Part shown: positions 1 through 7,355 of the stretch, piece after piece
Position numbering within the stretch: position 1 is the first letter of the stretch
Layout of the letters: each line of letters opens with the position of its first letter
From: Bartonella sp. B1099
GTDB lineage: Bacteria; Pseudomonadota; Alphaproteobacteria; Rhizobiales; Rhizobiaceae
DNA: 64,000 nt
Assembly (NCBI RefSeq): GCF_944801835.1
Contig: NZ_CALYLN010000001.1
Span: forward strand, 1,272,001 to 1,336,000
Direction: 5' to 3'
Translations under genes and position numbers: made by a program
The notes under the pieces: generated by a model
Seen by the model: only the letters and a program-made list of their open reading frames with translations
The model's database searches: none
What the model was told of the DNA's origin: nothing

Positions 1-359
1 TCAACCGCTTGATTAATCTCTTCAATTTTCTTTTCATCACGGTGGATGCGTTTGATTTTCATACGAAAGAGAGATGAATCGCTCGTAAAACGTGGGTCAT
101 AACTGATAAAATCACACCATTTGCGCCCCGTACAAGCCATTTGAAACTGCATTTGTGCAAGATATTCTGGTTTGATTTCGTTATCGATAATGAACCGCAT
201 ATGATTAGTCGATCTAGGACATTTGATTTCGATTAACCCATCTTCATCAATCAGACCATCAGGGCTAGCCCCCGCCATTTTTATTGTGGGGTGTTGAATA
301 AAGCCGCACCTTGTGACTTCAATATCATAAATGAATGCATATTCTCTCAAGGCATCTTC
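1..359 (-). pseudogene. YqaJ/lambda-Exo family recombinase, 5'-truncated fragment
   Basis: Reading the minus strand from 359 to the left edge gives about 119 uninterrupted codons that look like the phage YqaJ/lambda exonuclease family, a 5'-3' DNA exonuclease used with an annealing protein in phage recombination. The visible nuclease signature is the run GASPDGLIDEDG followed by LIEIKCP, that is the acidic residue plus the E-x-K metal-binding pair, and downstream MQFQMACTG as in this family. A TAA in the same frame at 360-362 lies directly upstream and no start codon exists, so the N-terminus is missing; the C-terminus lies outside the window. The break falls just before the integrase leader repeat at 375-561, suggesting a rearrangement joined them. 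Family call is from motifs only. Confidence 0.7.
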
Positions 360-374
360 TTATGTTCAATTCCC

Positions 375-561
375 CATCTCATATCTACAAGATATTGATT
401 TATAAAGATAATCTATCGTTATTCATATTGAATTAGACCTTCGAATAACGTAAGATTCTCTCATTTCAAATCTCTCTATCTTGAATTAATCAAAACCACT
501 CATTTGCACATAACAAGTGGGATGAGTGTGTGGATAAAATTTGTATAAGAAAGGACTAAAA
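375..561 (+). repeat. Integrase leader repeat, copy A
   Basis: About 185 bases upstream of the plus-strand integrase. It contains the elements GATATTGATTTATAAAGATA, ATTCATATTGAAT, a TCTCTCATTTCAAAT block, TCAAAACCACTCATTTGCAC, GTGTGGATAAA and a good ribosome site AGAAAGGA before the ATG at 562. The same order occurs in reverse complement at 1958-2135, so it is one arm of a large inverted repeat. Decayed copies recur at 2185-2290, 3850-3944, 35285-35440, 49550-49665 and near 56150-56895. The leader probably holds the integrase promoter and perhaps attachment-site DNA; neither is proved. Confidence 0.75.
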
Positions 562-1510
562 ATGGCTCTTATGAACCGTCTTAATGCAAGATCTGTCGCA
601 ACATTGGGAGCTGGCAAATAGTGTGATGGTGCCGGCTAAAGATGGTGGTGCTCAATGGCTTTATCGTTATACCATTCACGGGCGCCGTCGTGAAATGGGC
701 TTGGGTGCCTTAAGACATGTCTCTTTAAAAAAAGCCCGTGAATTGGCAAACCAATGGCGTTCTGTTTTACATGATGGGCGTGACCCTATTAAAGAACGTG
801 AAAAACAAAAGCGTGAAGCAATGCGTAATCTCCATTATTTAAAAGATATCGCTTTGGATACTTTTGAAAGTCGTAAAGCTGAATTAAAAGGGGATGGGAA
901 AGATGGACATTGGTTTGCACCTTTGCGGCTTTATATTCTCCCTAAATTAGGCTGTCTGCCCGTTTCTGAGATTACACAAACAGAGATACGCAATACCCTT
1001 GCCCCTATCTGGCATACAAAAGCTGATACAGCGCGTAAAGCACTGAATCGTCTTAATATTTGTCTCAAACATGCGGCTGCCTTAGGATTGAATGTTGATT
1101 TACAAGCAACAGAAAAAGCACGCGCTCTCTTAGGAAAGCAACTCCATAAAGCACAAAATATACCAGCCATGGATTGGAGAGATATACCGGCTTTTTATAA
1201 AACACTTTGCGAAAAAACAACCCTAACACAACTGGCTTTGCGCTTGCTTATCCTTACAGGGGTTCGTGCCAATTCCTTGCGTCATATTCGTGAAGATCAA
1301 GTTGAGGGTGATATCTGGACTATCCCTGCTGAGAATATGAAAGGTAGACGTGATGCTACAACAGAATTTCGCGTGCCTTTATCATCAGAAGCATTAGACA
1401 TTTTAAAACAAGCGCGTTTGCTTTCTCGCAACGATTTCTTTTTTTCTGCAACCGGTCGTGGTCCTCTTGCTGATAAGTGTATGGCTACGTATATGAGAAA
1501 AAATAAAATT
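562..1510 (+). pseudogene. P4-type tyrosine integrase, broken copy (plus strand)
   Basis: Homologue of phage/P4-type tyrosine recombinases with an N-terminal DUF4102-like arm-binding domain. The proper start is ATG 562 (MALMNRLNARSVAT) behind AGAAAGGA. Compared with the minus-strand copy it has a TAG at 619-621 and a 17-base deletion about 20 bases later that shifts the frame; the rest (DGGAQW, HGRRREMG onward) is open to 1555 in the shifted frame. The first catalytic arginine lies in LTGVRANSLRH, but the copy ends near 1500-1511, before the H-x-x-R and tyrosine motifs. Beyond that point the sequence is the reverse complement of the other copy. It therefore cannot encode an active recombinase. 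Confidence 0.85.
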
Positions 1511-1957
1511 GCGTATCTCTGTTTGGGTAATCTCAGAAACCGGCAGACAGCCTAATTTAGGGAGAATATGAAGGCGTAATGGTAAAAACCAATCCCCAGT
1601 TTTACCATCATTTTTTAATTCAGCTTTCCGACTTTCAAAAGCATCTAAAGCAATATCTTTTAAATAATGAAGATTGCTTATTGCCTCACGCTTTTGTTTA
1701 TCGCGTTCTTTAATGGGGTCACGCCCCTCACGCAAAACAGAACGCCATTGGTTTGCCAATTCACGTGCTTGTTTTAAAGAGACATCTCTTAAAGCACCCA
1801 AGCCCATTTCACGGCGCCGCCCGTGAAGGGTATAACGATAAATCCATTGAGCACCTCCATCTTTACGCTTATGGAGTAACAAGCCGGCACCATCATTATA
1901 TTTGCCAGCCTCCAATGTTGCGACAGACCTTGCATTAAGACGGTTCATAAGAGCCAT
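1511..1957 (-). pseudogene. P4-type tyrosine integrase, 3'-truncated copy (minus strand)
   Basis: N-terminal 150 or so residues of the same integrase, facing the plus-strand copy. The start at 1957 (MALMNRLNARSVATLEAGK) has AGAAAGGA upstream; a further-upstream TTG at 1978 is less likely. The frame is intact through the DUF4102-like region (DGGAQWIYRY, HGRRREMGLGALRDVSL) and ends at SEITQTEIRN, where the DNA switches to the reverse complement of the 3' part of the other copy. The extra residues read to 1403 are therefore antisense of the neighbouring copy. There is no catalytic domain. The two copies form a head-to-head inverted duplication with the break at about 1500-1511. Confidence 0.85.
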
Positions 1958-2135
1958 TTTTAGTCCTTTCTTATACAAATTTTATCCACACATTTATCCC
2001 ACTTGTTATGTGCAAATGAGTGGTTTTGATTGATTCAACATACACAGACTGGAAATGAGAGAATCTTACGTTATTCGGGACTCTCATTCAATATGAACAA
2101 CGCTATATTATCATTATAAATCAAAGTATTACCAA
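1958..2135 (-). repeat. Integrase leader repeat, copy B
   Basis: Reverse-complement counterpart of 375-561, immediately upstream of the minus-strand integrase start. Shared blocks include the ribosome site, TTTTATCCACACA, CACTTGTTATGTGCAAATGA, GGTTTTGATT, GAAATGAGAGAATCTTACG, CATTCAATATGAA and ATCATTATAAATCAA. It is close to copy A but differs at scattered positions, so the inversion-duplication is not brand new. Confidence 0.75.
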
Positions 2136-2184
2136 AAAAATATCTACACATCCGCTCTGTGTGTCACGTGAAAGGGAATAGGTT

Positions 2185-2290
2185 TGAAATGAGAGAATGA
2201 TATGATCTTAGGGTTTCTAATTCAACAGGCAAAACGATAAAGTATTATTATCAACTAATTTGTTATGAGCAATAGGAACCTATCAAAAAC
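2185..2290 (-). repeat. Decayed integrase leader, partial
   Basis: A weaker second copy of the leader block lies just beyond copy B: GAAATGAGAGAATGATATG, then a CTAATTCAAC block and AAAGTATTATTATCA, which parallel the GAAATGAGAGAATC, CATTCAAT and ATTATCATTATA blocks of copy B in the same order and orientation. The remaining sequence up to 2720 is AT-rich and I see no gene in it. Confidence 0.5.
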
Positions 2291-2604
2291 AATTGGATTT
2301 TTGCCAGACTGGTGCGGAGAGAAATCTTTGTTTCTTAGAAAAGAGAAGAGGTCAATCATTTGATGAAGTTTTGGTGTTCAGTGCATTTATTCAGTCAAAA
2401 AGTATCTTTCTTTGTCTGTTATCCTAAGTTTCTTTACACATGTTACGATTAATTTTATCTTTTTTTATGACAAATGAACACTTAAATCCTATAAGATAAA
2501 TTTTTATCAAAAAAATGATTGATTTAATCTTTAATTCTAGAAAATTTTCTTTCTGAAAAGAAAAGTCACTAAAAAAGAAACTTTCATTCACCAGACATGA
2601 AGAG

Positions 2605-2640
2605 ATACATTTAAAAATCTTATTTTTTTAAATGTATTTT
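2605..2640. terminator. AT-rich hairpin upstream of the synthase gene
   Basis: ATACATTTAAAAA at 2605-2617 pairs perfectly with TTTTTAAATGTAT at 2625-2637, with a 7-base loop, followed by TTTTC. The 13-bp stem is almost all A and T, so it would be a weak terminator; it may equally be chance in a very AT-rich spacer. Confidence 0.3.
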
Positions 2641-2720
2641 CTTATCTCTCATTTTTTAATATGAATAAAAAGAGAATATTAATTGAATGGCTAAAAAAGG
2701 GACGTTAATAGGTTCATAGA

Positions 2721-3581
2721 ATGATAGGTTCTCTTCCTTATTGTCTTGATATTTTACGTACCATAGATCGTGATCGCTATATATCGGTTTTATTTACACC
2801 TAAAAAAAAGCGCAAAGCATTGGCTGCTCTCTACGCATTTAATGCTGAGATTTCTCGTATTCGTGAAAGTGTTCATGATCCACTCATCGGAGAAATACGA
2901 TTACGCTGGTGGTATGATTCTATCGCGCATGGTGAAATACAAATGAGTGGAAGTCATCCAATTTTGAATGATTTATTGACAGCAATGACTCTTTTTAATT
3001 TACCTAAGACAGCTTTTTTACGGTATTGTGATGCACAAATTTTAGATCTTTACCACACCCCACTAGAAACGCTTCATGATCTCGAGCATTATTGTCGTGA
3101 GACAGCAAGCATAATTTTACAGCTTTCTTGTCAGATATTAGATCCTGATACTGCACAAGATTTTACAGATATCTATGAACAAGGAGGGATTGCTCAAGGA
3201 TTAAGCGGCGTATTGCGTCTTTTATCCTTCATGCAATCACGCTATCACTATTATTTACCTACTGATATGCTGAAGGCTGTAGGGGGAAATAGGGAGGATT
3301 TAGACTCTCATCGTCTCAGTGATCAACAAAAGGACCGCATTGTTGAAGCTATGGTCGCATTATCGCGCGATCATTATACCCAACTTTATTCATATTCTCG
3401 TGCTTTACCTAGAGCTCTTAAGCCAGCCTTTCTTCCATTAGTCATTATACCGGCTTCTCTTCAAAAGGCTCTACAGCTGGGAGCTGCTATTTTTCAAGAA
3501 AGTGCAACTTTGCCATTGATACATCGCTATTGGTTGATAACAAGAGCAGCAATAAGCGGTAATTTTCCAAAAATATTATAA
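2721..3581 (+). CDS. Squalene/phytoene synthase family protein
   Basis: A 286-residue protein of the squalene/phytoene synthase fold (COG1562-like). The N-terminus RDRYISVLFTPKKKR, then ALYAFNAEISRIRE and LRWWYDSI, are the hallmark blocks of the alphaproteobacterial branch that is related to the mitochondrial complex I assembly factor NDUFAF6. The classical pair of aspartate-rich DxxxD motifs of real prenyl-diphosphate condensing enzymes is not obvious, so a carotenoid or hopanoid synthase role should not be assumed. A TAG at 2709-2711 lies upstream in the same frame and ATG 2721 is the first start, though no strong ribosome site precedes it. The gene stands alone between phage-derived sequences, with no carotenoid pathway genes nearby. 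Length is normal for the family. Confidence 0.75.
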   Translation: MIGSLPYCLDILRTIDRDRYISVLFTPKKKRKALAALYAFNAEISRIRESVHDPLIGEIRLRWWYDSIAHGEIQMSGSHPILNDLLTAMTLFNLPKTAFLRYCDAQILDLYHTPLETLHDLEHYCRETASIILQLSCQILDPDTAQDFTDIYEQGGIAQGLSGVLRLLSFMQSRYHYYLPTDMLKAVGGNREDLDSHRLSDQQKDRIVEAMVALSRDHYTQLYSYSRALPRALKPAFLPLVIIPASLQKALQLGAAIFQESATLPLIHRYWLITRAAISGNFPKIL

Positions 3582-3744
3582 AAAATATGATGACGTTAGA
3601 GTTAGACTGATTTTTTCATGTTGAAGATAATAGGAAATACTGTCCATTTTCTTGTTATAAAAAACGTTGATGTGTTGGTTTTTGAAAGCAAAAGAGTGAG
3701 AAATTTTAAGACCTTGAAAATACAGTGTATTGGATGGATGAGAG

Positions 3745-3944
3745 GAAAGCTGGCACCATTGTTATATTAGCCATCTCTCAATATTGCGACAGCTCTTGGC
3801 ACTTGAAACTCTTCATAAGAGGTATGTCCTTTTATAATGTGCAAGCAAGAGGTTTTGATTGATTCAACATGGAATAAGTTTGGAATAAAAGAATCTTATG
3901 GTATTTAGGATTTTTATTCAATATGAATAATGCTATATTATCAT
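3745..3944 (-). pseudogene. Decayed integrase 5' end plus leader, cut by the prophage
   Basis: Minus-strand remnant. The blocks CTGGCACCATTGTTATATT, CAATATTGCGACAGCTCTTG and CTTCATAAGAGG correspond to the N-terminal codons of the minus integrase at 1870-1957, and GGTTTTGATTGATTCAACA, ATAAAAGAATCTTA and ATTCAATATGAATAATG follow as in the leader. The similarity stops at ATTATCAT, exactly where the Mu-like left end begins at 3945, so the prophage appears to have inserted into this repeat. The stretch 3582-3744 holds nothing I can identify. Confidence 0.65.
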
Positions 3945-3968
3945 TGTAGTTTGACACTAGGTTTTGTA
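3945..3968 (+). repeat. Mu-like left terminal repeat
   Basis: TGTAGTTTGACAC followed by TAGGTTTTGTA. It matches the complement of the right outer end (17987-18010) at 20 of 24 positions and the complement of the inner right site (17965-17984) at 18 of 20. Such repeated end sites are where MuA-type transposase binds. A weaker related block, TTTTGACACC, at 4055-4064 may be a second left site. Confidence 0.75.
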
Positions 3969-4084
3969 CTAAGTGGGATTAGATAGGAATACGTGATAAT
4001 TTATTGTTTTTATGTATAAAATTTAGCATTAAATGCGTGTTTTGTCAAAATAGATTTTGACACCTAAAATTGCAAAAAAGTGAC

Positions 4085-4225
4085 AAAAAGAGTGAAAATC
4101 GAAATTTGAGCGTAAAAATGAGAAAAGGCTTTGAAAGGTCTTTGAAAATGCTTTGAAGATTTTTAAAAAGTCTGTGAAAGCCCAGAAAACCGCCTTTGAA
4201 GACCCTTTGAAAAAAATCCGATAAA
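4085..4225. repeat. Degenerate CTTTGAAAR-type repeats inside the left end
   Basis: The stretch is built from repeated CTTTGAAA, TTTGAAGA and GTCTGTGAAA words. The right end has a similar block at about 17895-17955 in the same orientation (CCTTTGAAAGGTCTGTGAAG). An 80-codon phenylalanine-rich minus-strand reading frame across 4029-4271 is a by-product of this composition and is not a credible gene. The role of the repeat, perhaps transposase or repressor binding or former gene ends, is unknown. Confidence 0.45.
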
Positions 4226-4396
4226 ATGTGAAGCGCATTGCAAAATCAGCCAAAAATAACCAAAAAAGCAAAAAAGATTTTCACCTATAGGTGATTATCT
4301 ATTTTTAGAGGTAATTTATATTTATAAATCAAATTGTTACATAACATTTTCTAATGTAAAAAGATTTTCATATCGATTTTTTATTTTAGAGGAGCA

Positions 4397-4951
4397 TTAA
4401 GCCGTATCTTGTGTAGTTTTGGAATGTTCTTTTTCAGCTTCTATTTGACGCTTTAAATGCAATTTTAGAAGAGGCAAAGTAAGCTCTATTTCTTCCTTGT
4501 CGTTGATGTCTTGAACAAGCTCTTGCAGTTTTTTATAAAGTTCCGCCGCGAGTTCCGCTATATCTTCGGGGGGGAGTTTAATTTTTGCATCGCGATAGGT
4601 TGTATAAGCTATGCGACCAAGTTTTTTCATGAGACCAGCAGGAATAGTAGGTGCTTTTAAAACCGCTGTTTTCGCTTTTGCTACGTCTGTAAACATTTCA
4701 CCTTCACCTGTAGCTAGCCATTCTACAGATACACCACAAATATTTTTGTAAATTACCAACATCGATACAGGTGGTTCGCGCAAGCCAGTCTCATAGTTAC
4801 TCATAGTACTTTCAGGTACCGCAAGATGATCAGCAAATTGTTTGCGTTCCAAAAAACCAAGGGCAAGCCGTACTTTACGTAATCGTTTTGCTAGTTCTGT
4901 TTTAGGTTCTTTTTTAGGGCGTCCCAAAAAAAAATCACTCCTAATCCACAT
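4397..4951 (-). CDS. Phage repressor, XRE-type helix-turn-helix (Mu c-like)
   Basis: Up to 184 residues. Residues about 18-70 form an XRE helix-turn-helix (LAKRLRKVRLALG, KQFADHLAVPESTMSNYETGLREPP), followed by the usual tail IYKNICGVSVEWLATGEGEMF, then a C-terminal alpha-helical, glutamate- and lysine-rich region that probably oligomerises. It is transcribed away from ner across a 130-base divergent control region, the classic layout of a Mu-like immunity repressor. The ATG at 4951 has a poor ribosome site; a TTG at 4927 (LGRPKKEPKTELA) has AGGAG nine bases upstream and fits better. The start lies beside a run of nine T, which is prone to slippage. It differs from Mu c itself, whose DNA-binding domain is winged-helix. 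Confidence 0.75.
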   Translation of the reverse strand: MWIRSDFFLGRPKKEPKTELAKRLRKVRLALGFLERKQFADHLAVPESTMSNYETGLREPPVSMLVIYKNICGVSVEWLATGEGEMFTDVAKAKTAVLKAPTIPAGLMKKLGRIAYTTYRDAKIKLPPEDIAELAAELYKKLQELVQDINDKEEIELTLPLLKLHLKRQIEAEKEHSKTTQDTA

Positions 4952-5081
4952 TTAGGTTTACTAATTCACAAAAGGGAATTATATCTCTTATTACCGCCCG
5001 CTATAGAGGGCAGTTATTACACAATTAACCCGACAAAAGACGGATAGTTGGAGTATCCGTTTTAAGCAGGAGCGAAAGTTT
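4952..5081. promoter_or_regulatory. Divergent control region between repressor and ner
   Basis: 130 bases separating two divergently transcribed DNA-binding proteins. Visible symmetry: AATTC-N8-GAATT starting near 4963, and ACCGCCC with GAGGGCAGT around 4993-5012. These are natural candidates for repressor and Ner operators and for back-to-back early and repressor promoters. No binding consensus can be confirmed from one region. Confidence 0.4.
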
Positions 5082-5387
5082 ATGACAACCACACAAACAT
5101 GCATTCAAGTATGGGATCGCCATAGTATTTTAGCTGAGCTACGCCGCCGGAACATGACTTTGGCGGAGCTCGCAAAAGCTTATCAACTATCGTCATCCAG
5201 TGTCAAAAACATTTGGACGCGGTCTAACGAGAAAGCCGAGCGCGCAATTGCAGACTTTATCGGTTTACCCGTTGAGCAGGTTTTTGTCGACCGTTACCCT
5301 AAGAGTCGCAGTCGTATTTTCAAGGCAGCAAAACATGCCAATACGGATTGTGTTGTTTCTACCCTATCACGTGGTAATGCTGCTTGA
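5082..5387 (+). CDS. ner: Ner-family transcriptional regulator
   Basis: 101 residues. The segment WDRHSILAELRRRNMTLAEL, then AKAYQLSSSSVKNIW, EKAERAIADFIG and VDRYPKSR is the Nlp/Ner helix-turn-helix family of lambda-like fold found in Mu and sugar-fermentation-stimulation proteins; the ending around WPxRY/DRYPKSR is typical. In Mu, Ner shuts down early and repressor transcription during lytic growth. It starts at ATG 5082 behind AGGAGCG and is divergent from the repressor. Length is slightly longer than Mu Ner (75 residues) because of an unconserved C-terminal tail after SRSR. Gene family call is confident, target sites are inferred. Confidence 0.85.
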   Translation: MTTTQTCIQVWDRHSILAELRRRNMTLAELAKAYQLSSSSVKNIWTRSNEKAERAIADFIGLPVEQVFVDRYPKSRSRIFKAAKHANTDCVVSTLSRGNAA

Positions 5388-5454
5388 GCTTTAGGCTCTG
5401 CGTGTTAGCGCATTTGCCATGTATTTAGATACCATAAGATAAAAAGGTTTATCA

Positions 5455-5592
5455 ATGTCTAAAGATCAATACAAAATAGACAAGAAAGATTGCACACTGT
5501 TGCCTCATCAAGCAGCCGATTGGATGGGTTGTTTTTTAAGGTTAGGTGGTCAAGTTTTCTTTATCGGGGGTGGTTATGGTTGCGGCTTATAA
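5455..5592 (+). CDS. Small hypothetical phage protein
   Basis: A 45-codon frame starting MSKDQYKIDKKDCTLL at ATG 5455, with AAAAGG eight bases upstream, ending at TAA 5590-5592. It fills the space between ner and the next gene and its stop overlaps the next start (5576) by 17 bases, the tight packing expected of an early phage operon. The second half (FLRLGGQVFFIGGG) is hydrophobic and glycine-rich. No family recognised. Confidence 0.4.
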   Translation: MSKDQYKIDKKDCTLLPHQAADWMGCFLRLGGQVFFIGGGYGCGL

Positions 5593-5974
5593 TTTATGGA
5601 CCCCAGATATCAAACGCGATATCGTTAATCCTTATTCAGAAGTTGAACGATTACAAATCATGCTTTCTTGTTCTTTAAAAGCGGTGAGTGGTGGATTTCG
5701 GCATTTGCCAATTCGATACATTATAGATCCGCCGCGTCATTTGTTTGATGCGATGTTGGCACGACAGATTGCTATTCATATTTTACATTATAAATTTGAG
5801 GTTCCACGGCGGCGTATTGTCGCTATACAAGAACGGCAACGGACTTCTATTTCTCTGTCACTCCAAGTAATTAATCGGCGGTTAATGGAGTCTGTTTTTG
5901 CCAAGGCTTATCGAAGATGGGCGGGGCGTGCGATGGATTTGTTTTTACGAGAAATGGATAAGGCGGTTGGATAA
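5576..5974 (+). CDS. Early phage protein, possible DnaA domain IV-like helix-turn-helix
   Basis: 132 residues from ATG 5576 (MVAAYNLWTPD), preceded by GGGGGTGG at good spacing; a start at 5546 is also open but lacks a ribosome site. The middle, LARQIAIHILHYKFEVPRRR followed by IVAIQERQRTSISLSLQVIN, has the order and spacing of the DnaA C-terminal DNA-binding domain as found in short alphaproteobacterial proteins (R-x-I-A, a buried hydrophobic helix, then R-x-R-T-S in the recognition loop). That resemblance is distant and only a suggestion. Its stop codon overlaps the ATG of the ParB-like gene (5974), so the two are translationally coupled. Confidence 0.6.
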   Translation: MVAAYNLWTPDIKRDIVNPYSEVERLQIMLSCSLKAVSGGFRHLPIRYIIDPPRHLFDAMLARQIAIHILHYKFEVPRRRIVAIQERQRTSISLSLQVINRRLMESVFAKAYRRWAGRAMDLFLREMDKAVG

Positions 5975-6882
5975 TGGCACGGTTTCAAGAGATTGCTTTA
6001 GATTTGATTGTTGTACCGGAGCGTATACGCCCTGTTGATGATGAGCATGCCAAGGCGCTTGCCCAATCGATGGCACGAGAAGGGTTGATGAATCCGATTA
6101 CCGTGCGCCATACACCCAATGCGAAAGAGGGGCATTATACGTTGATTGCGGGGGCGCATCGGTTACGGGCGGCGGAGCTTTTAGGGTATGGCGCCATTGA
6201 AGCGGTTGTGGTGCAAGCCGATAAAGAAAATGCTGCGCTTTTAGAGGTTGCGGAAAATTTGTTTCGCAATGAATTGTCAGTGATTGACCGCGCTTTGTTT
6301 GTGCAGACGTACCGCGAATTGTGGGAAAAGAAGTATGGGGAGATTCAACGTGGTGGTGACCATGGTAATCAATATACAAAGGACAAAGTGGCAAAGGGTA
6401 AAGTTGCACCTTTGATCGGTGGTGAGACAGATTTTGAGCAATAGGTGCAACTTGCACCTATTGCTCAAATAGAGGGAAAGGATGGCAAAGGGACAGTTTT
6501 ATCTTTTGCCGAACATGTGGCGGACCGTATTGGTTTGTCTTCAAAATCAGTAAGATGTCTTAACAGCATTGCACGGCATCTACAGCCGGAGTTGCGGTCT
6601 GTTTTGCGGGGGACCGCTTTGGCGGATAATCAAGCACAGTTGTTGAAGTTGGCAAAGATGGAGCCGGTTGCGCAGCGGCGGGTGGCGATTGCTTTGCAAC
6701 AAGTTGAGGGGGATTTACGGCGAGCTGTTGATTTGGTCAATGGGATTAATATACCCTCGAAAGTTAATGAGCAGGAACGGATTTTTGCTCAATTGTTGGG
6801 GGTGTGGCAGAGAGCGGATGCACAGACACGGGCGCGGTTTTATGATTATTTGAACAAGCAATCGGGGGAGGAGCAGGCATGA
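5974..6882 (+). pseudogene. ParB-like nuclease-fold protein split by an in-frame amber
   Basis: One 303-codon frame interrupted only by TAG at 6442-6444. The first part (156 residues) is a ParB/Srx domain: ALDLIVVPERIRPVDDEHAK, LAQSMAREGLMNPITVR, YTLIAGAHRLRAAELLG and ENLFRNELSVIDRA, which contain the ParB box motifs including GxHR. The second part continues with EHVADRIGLSSKSVRCLN, the helix-turn-helix that follows in this family, and could restart at the GTG 6445. The TAG sits inside a perfect palindrome with 17-base arms (6435-6469). Mu-like phages of alphaproteobacteria usually carry one uninterrupted ParB-like gene ahead of the transposase. Whether the halves are made separately, by readthrough, or not at all is open. 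Confidence 0.75.
6435..6469. repeat. Perfect 17-base inverted repeat around the amber codon
   Basis: TTGAGCAATAGGTGCAA, one C, then its exact reverse complement TTGCACCTATTGCTCAA. The TAG that ends the first half of the ParB-like gene lies in the left arm and the GTG restart is two bases on. In RNA it would form a very stable hairpin that buries both the stop and the possible restart. There is no U-tract, so it is not a standard terminator. Confidence 0.85.
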
Positions 6883-7355
6883 AGACGCGTGGTTCTCATC
6901 AACTTGATTTTTTTCAACAGCCGGTTTTCCCCTGTCGTGAGCCCGTTGCGCAGATTGATTTAGAGCGGTTTCGCTCTCGCATTAAGCGGGCTATGGCGCG
7001 GGCTTTGCGAGAATGTCGCTATGAGCGCAGTGAGATTGCAGAGCGTATGGCGCATTATTTAGGTATTGGTTGTTTGAGTAAGGCGAGTTTGGATGCTTAT
7101 GTTGCTGAAAGTAAGCAGGTGGATATGGATATTTCTTTGCCGCGATTTAAAGCTTTTGTACGGGCGACGGGCGCCTTTTGGCTTTGGGATGAGGTGGTGA
7201 GTGAGGATGGTTTGCTGTTGTTGCAAGGGGATGAAGCGCGATTGGCAGAAATTGCAAGATTGCAGCAGGAACAGCGTGAGATTGCCGCACAATTAAAAGC
7301 GATGCGTGCGGTTCCGGTGCGTATTAGACGGGGCAGCCATGAAAGAGTGGTTTAG
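6879..7355 (+). CDS. Conserved-looking Mu-like early protein, unknown function
   Basis: 158 residues, starting at the ATGA overlap with the end of the ParB-like frame. The N-terminus is basic (FRSRIKRAMARALRECR), followed by YERSEIAERMAHYLG and LSKASLDAYVAESK, which looks like a small helical DNA-binding or regulatory fold, and then a charged coiled-coil end (LAEIARLQQEQREIAAQLKA). It overlaps the transposase start by 17 bases, so it is co-translated with it. A protein of this kind commonly precedes the transposase in Mu-like elements of alphaproteobacteria, but I do not recognise a named function. Confidence 0.65.
   Translation: MKTRGSHQLDFFQQPVFPCREPVAQIDLERFRSRIKRAMARALRECRYERSEIAERMAHYLGIGCLSKASLDAYVAESKQVDMDISLPRFKAFVRATGAFWLWDEVVSEDGLLLLQGDEARLAEIARLQQEQREIAAQLKAMRAVPVRIRRGSHERVV

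Noticed and set aside
1403-1510. C-terminal extension of the minus-strand integrase frame
   Set aside because: These codons are the reverse complement of the plus-strand integrase and not integrase sequence; excluded from the gene.
4029-4271. 80-codon minus-strand frame in the prophage left end
   Set aside because: Phenylalanine-rich translation of a CTTTGAAA repeat; no ribosome site; treated as repeat.
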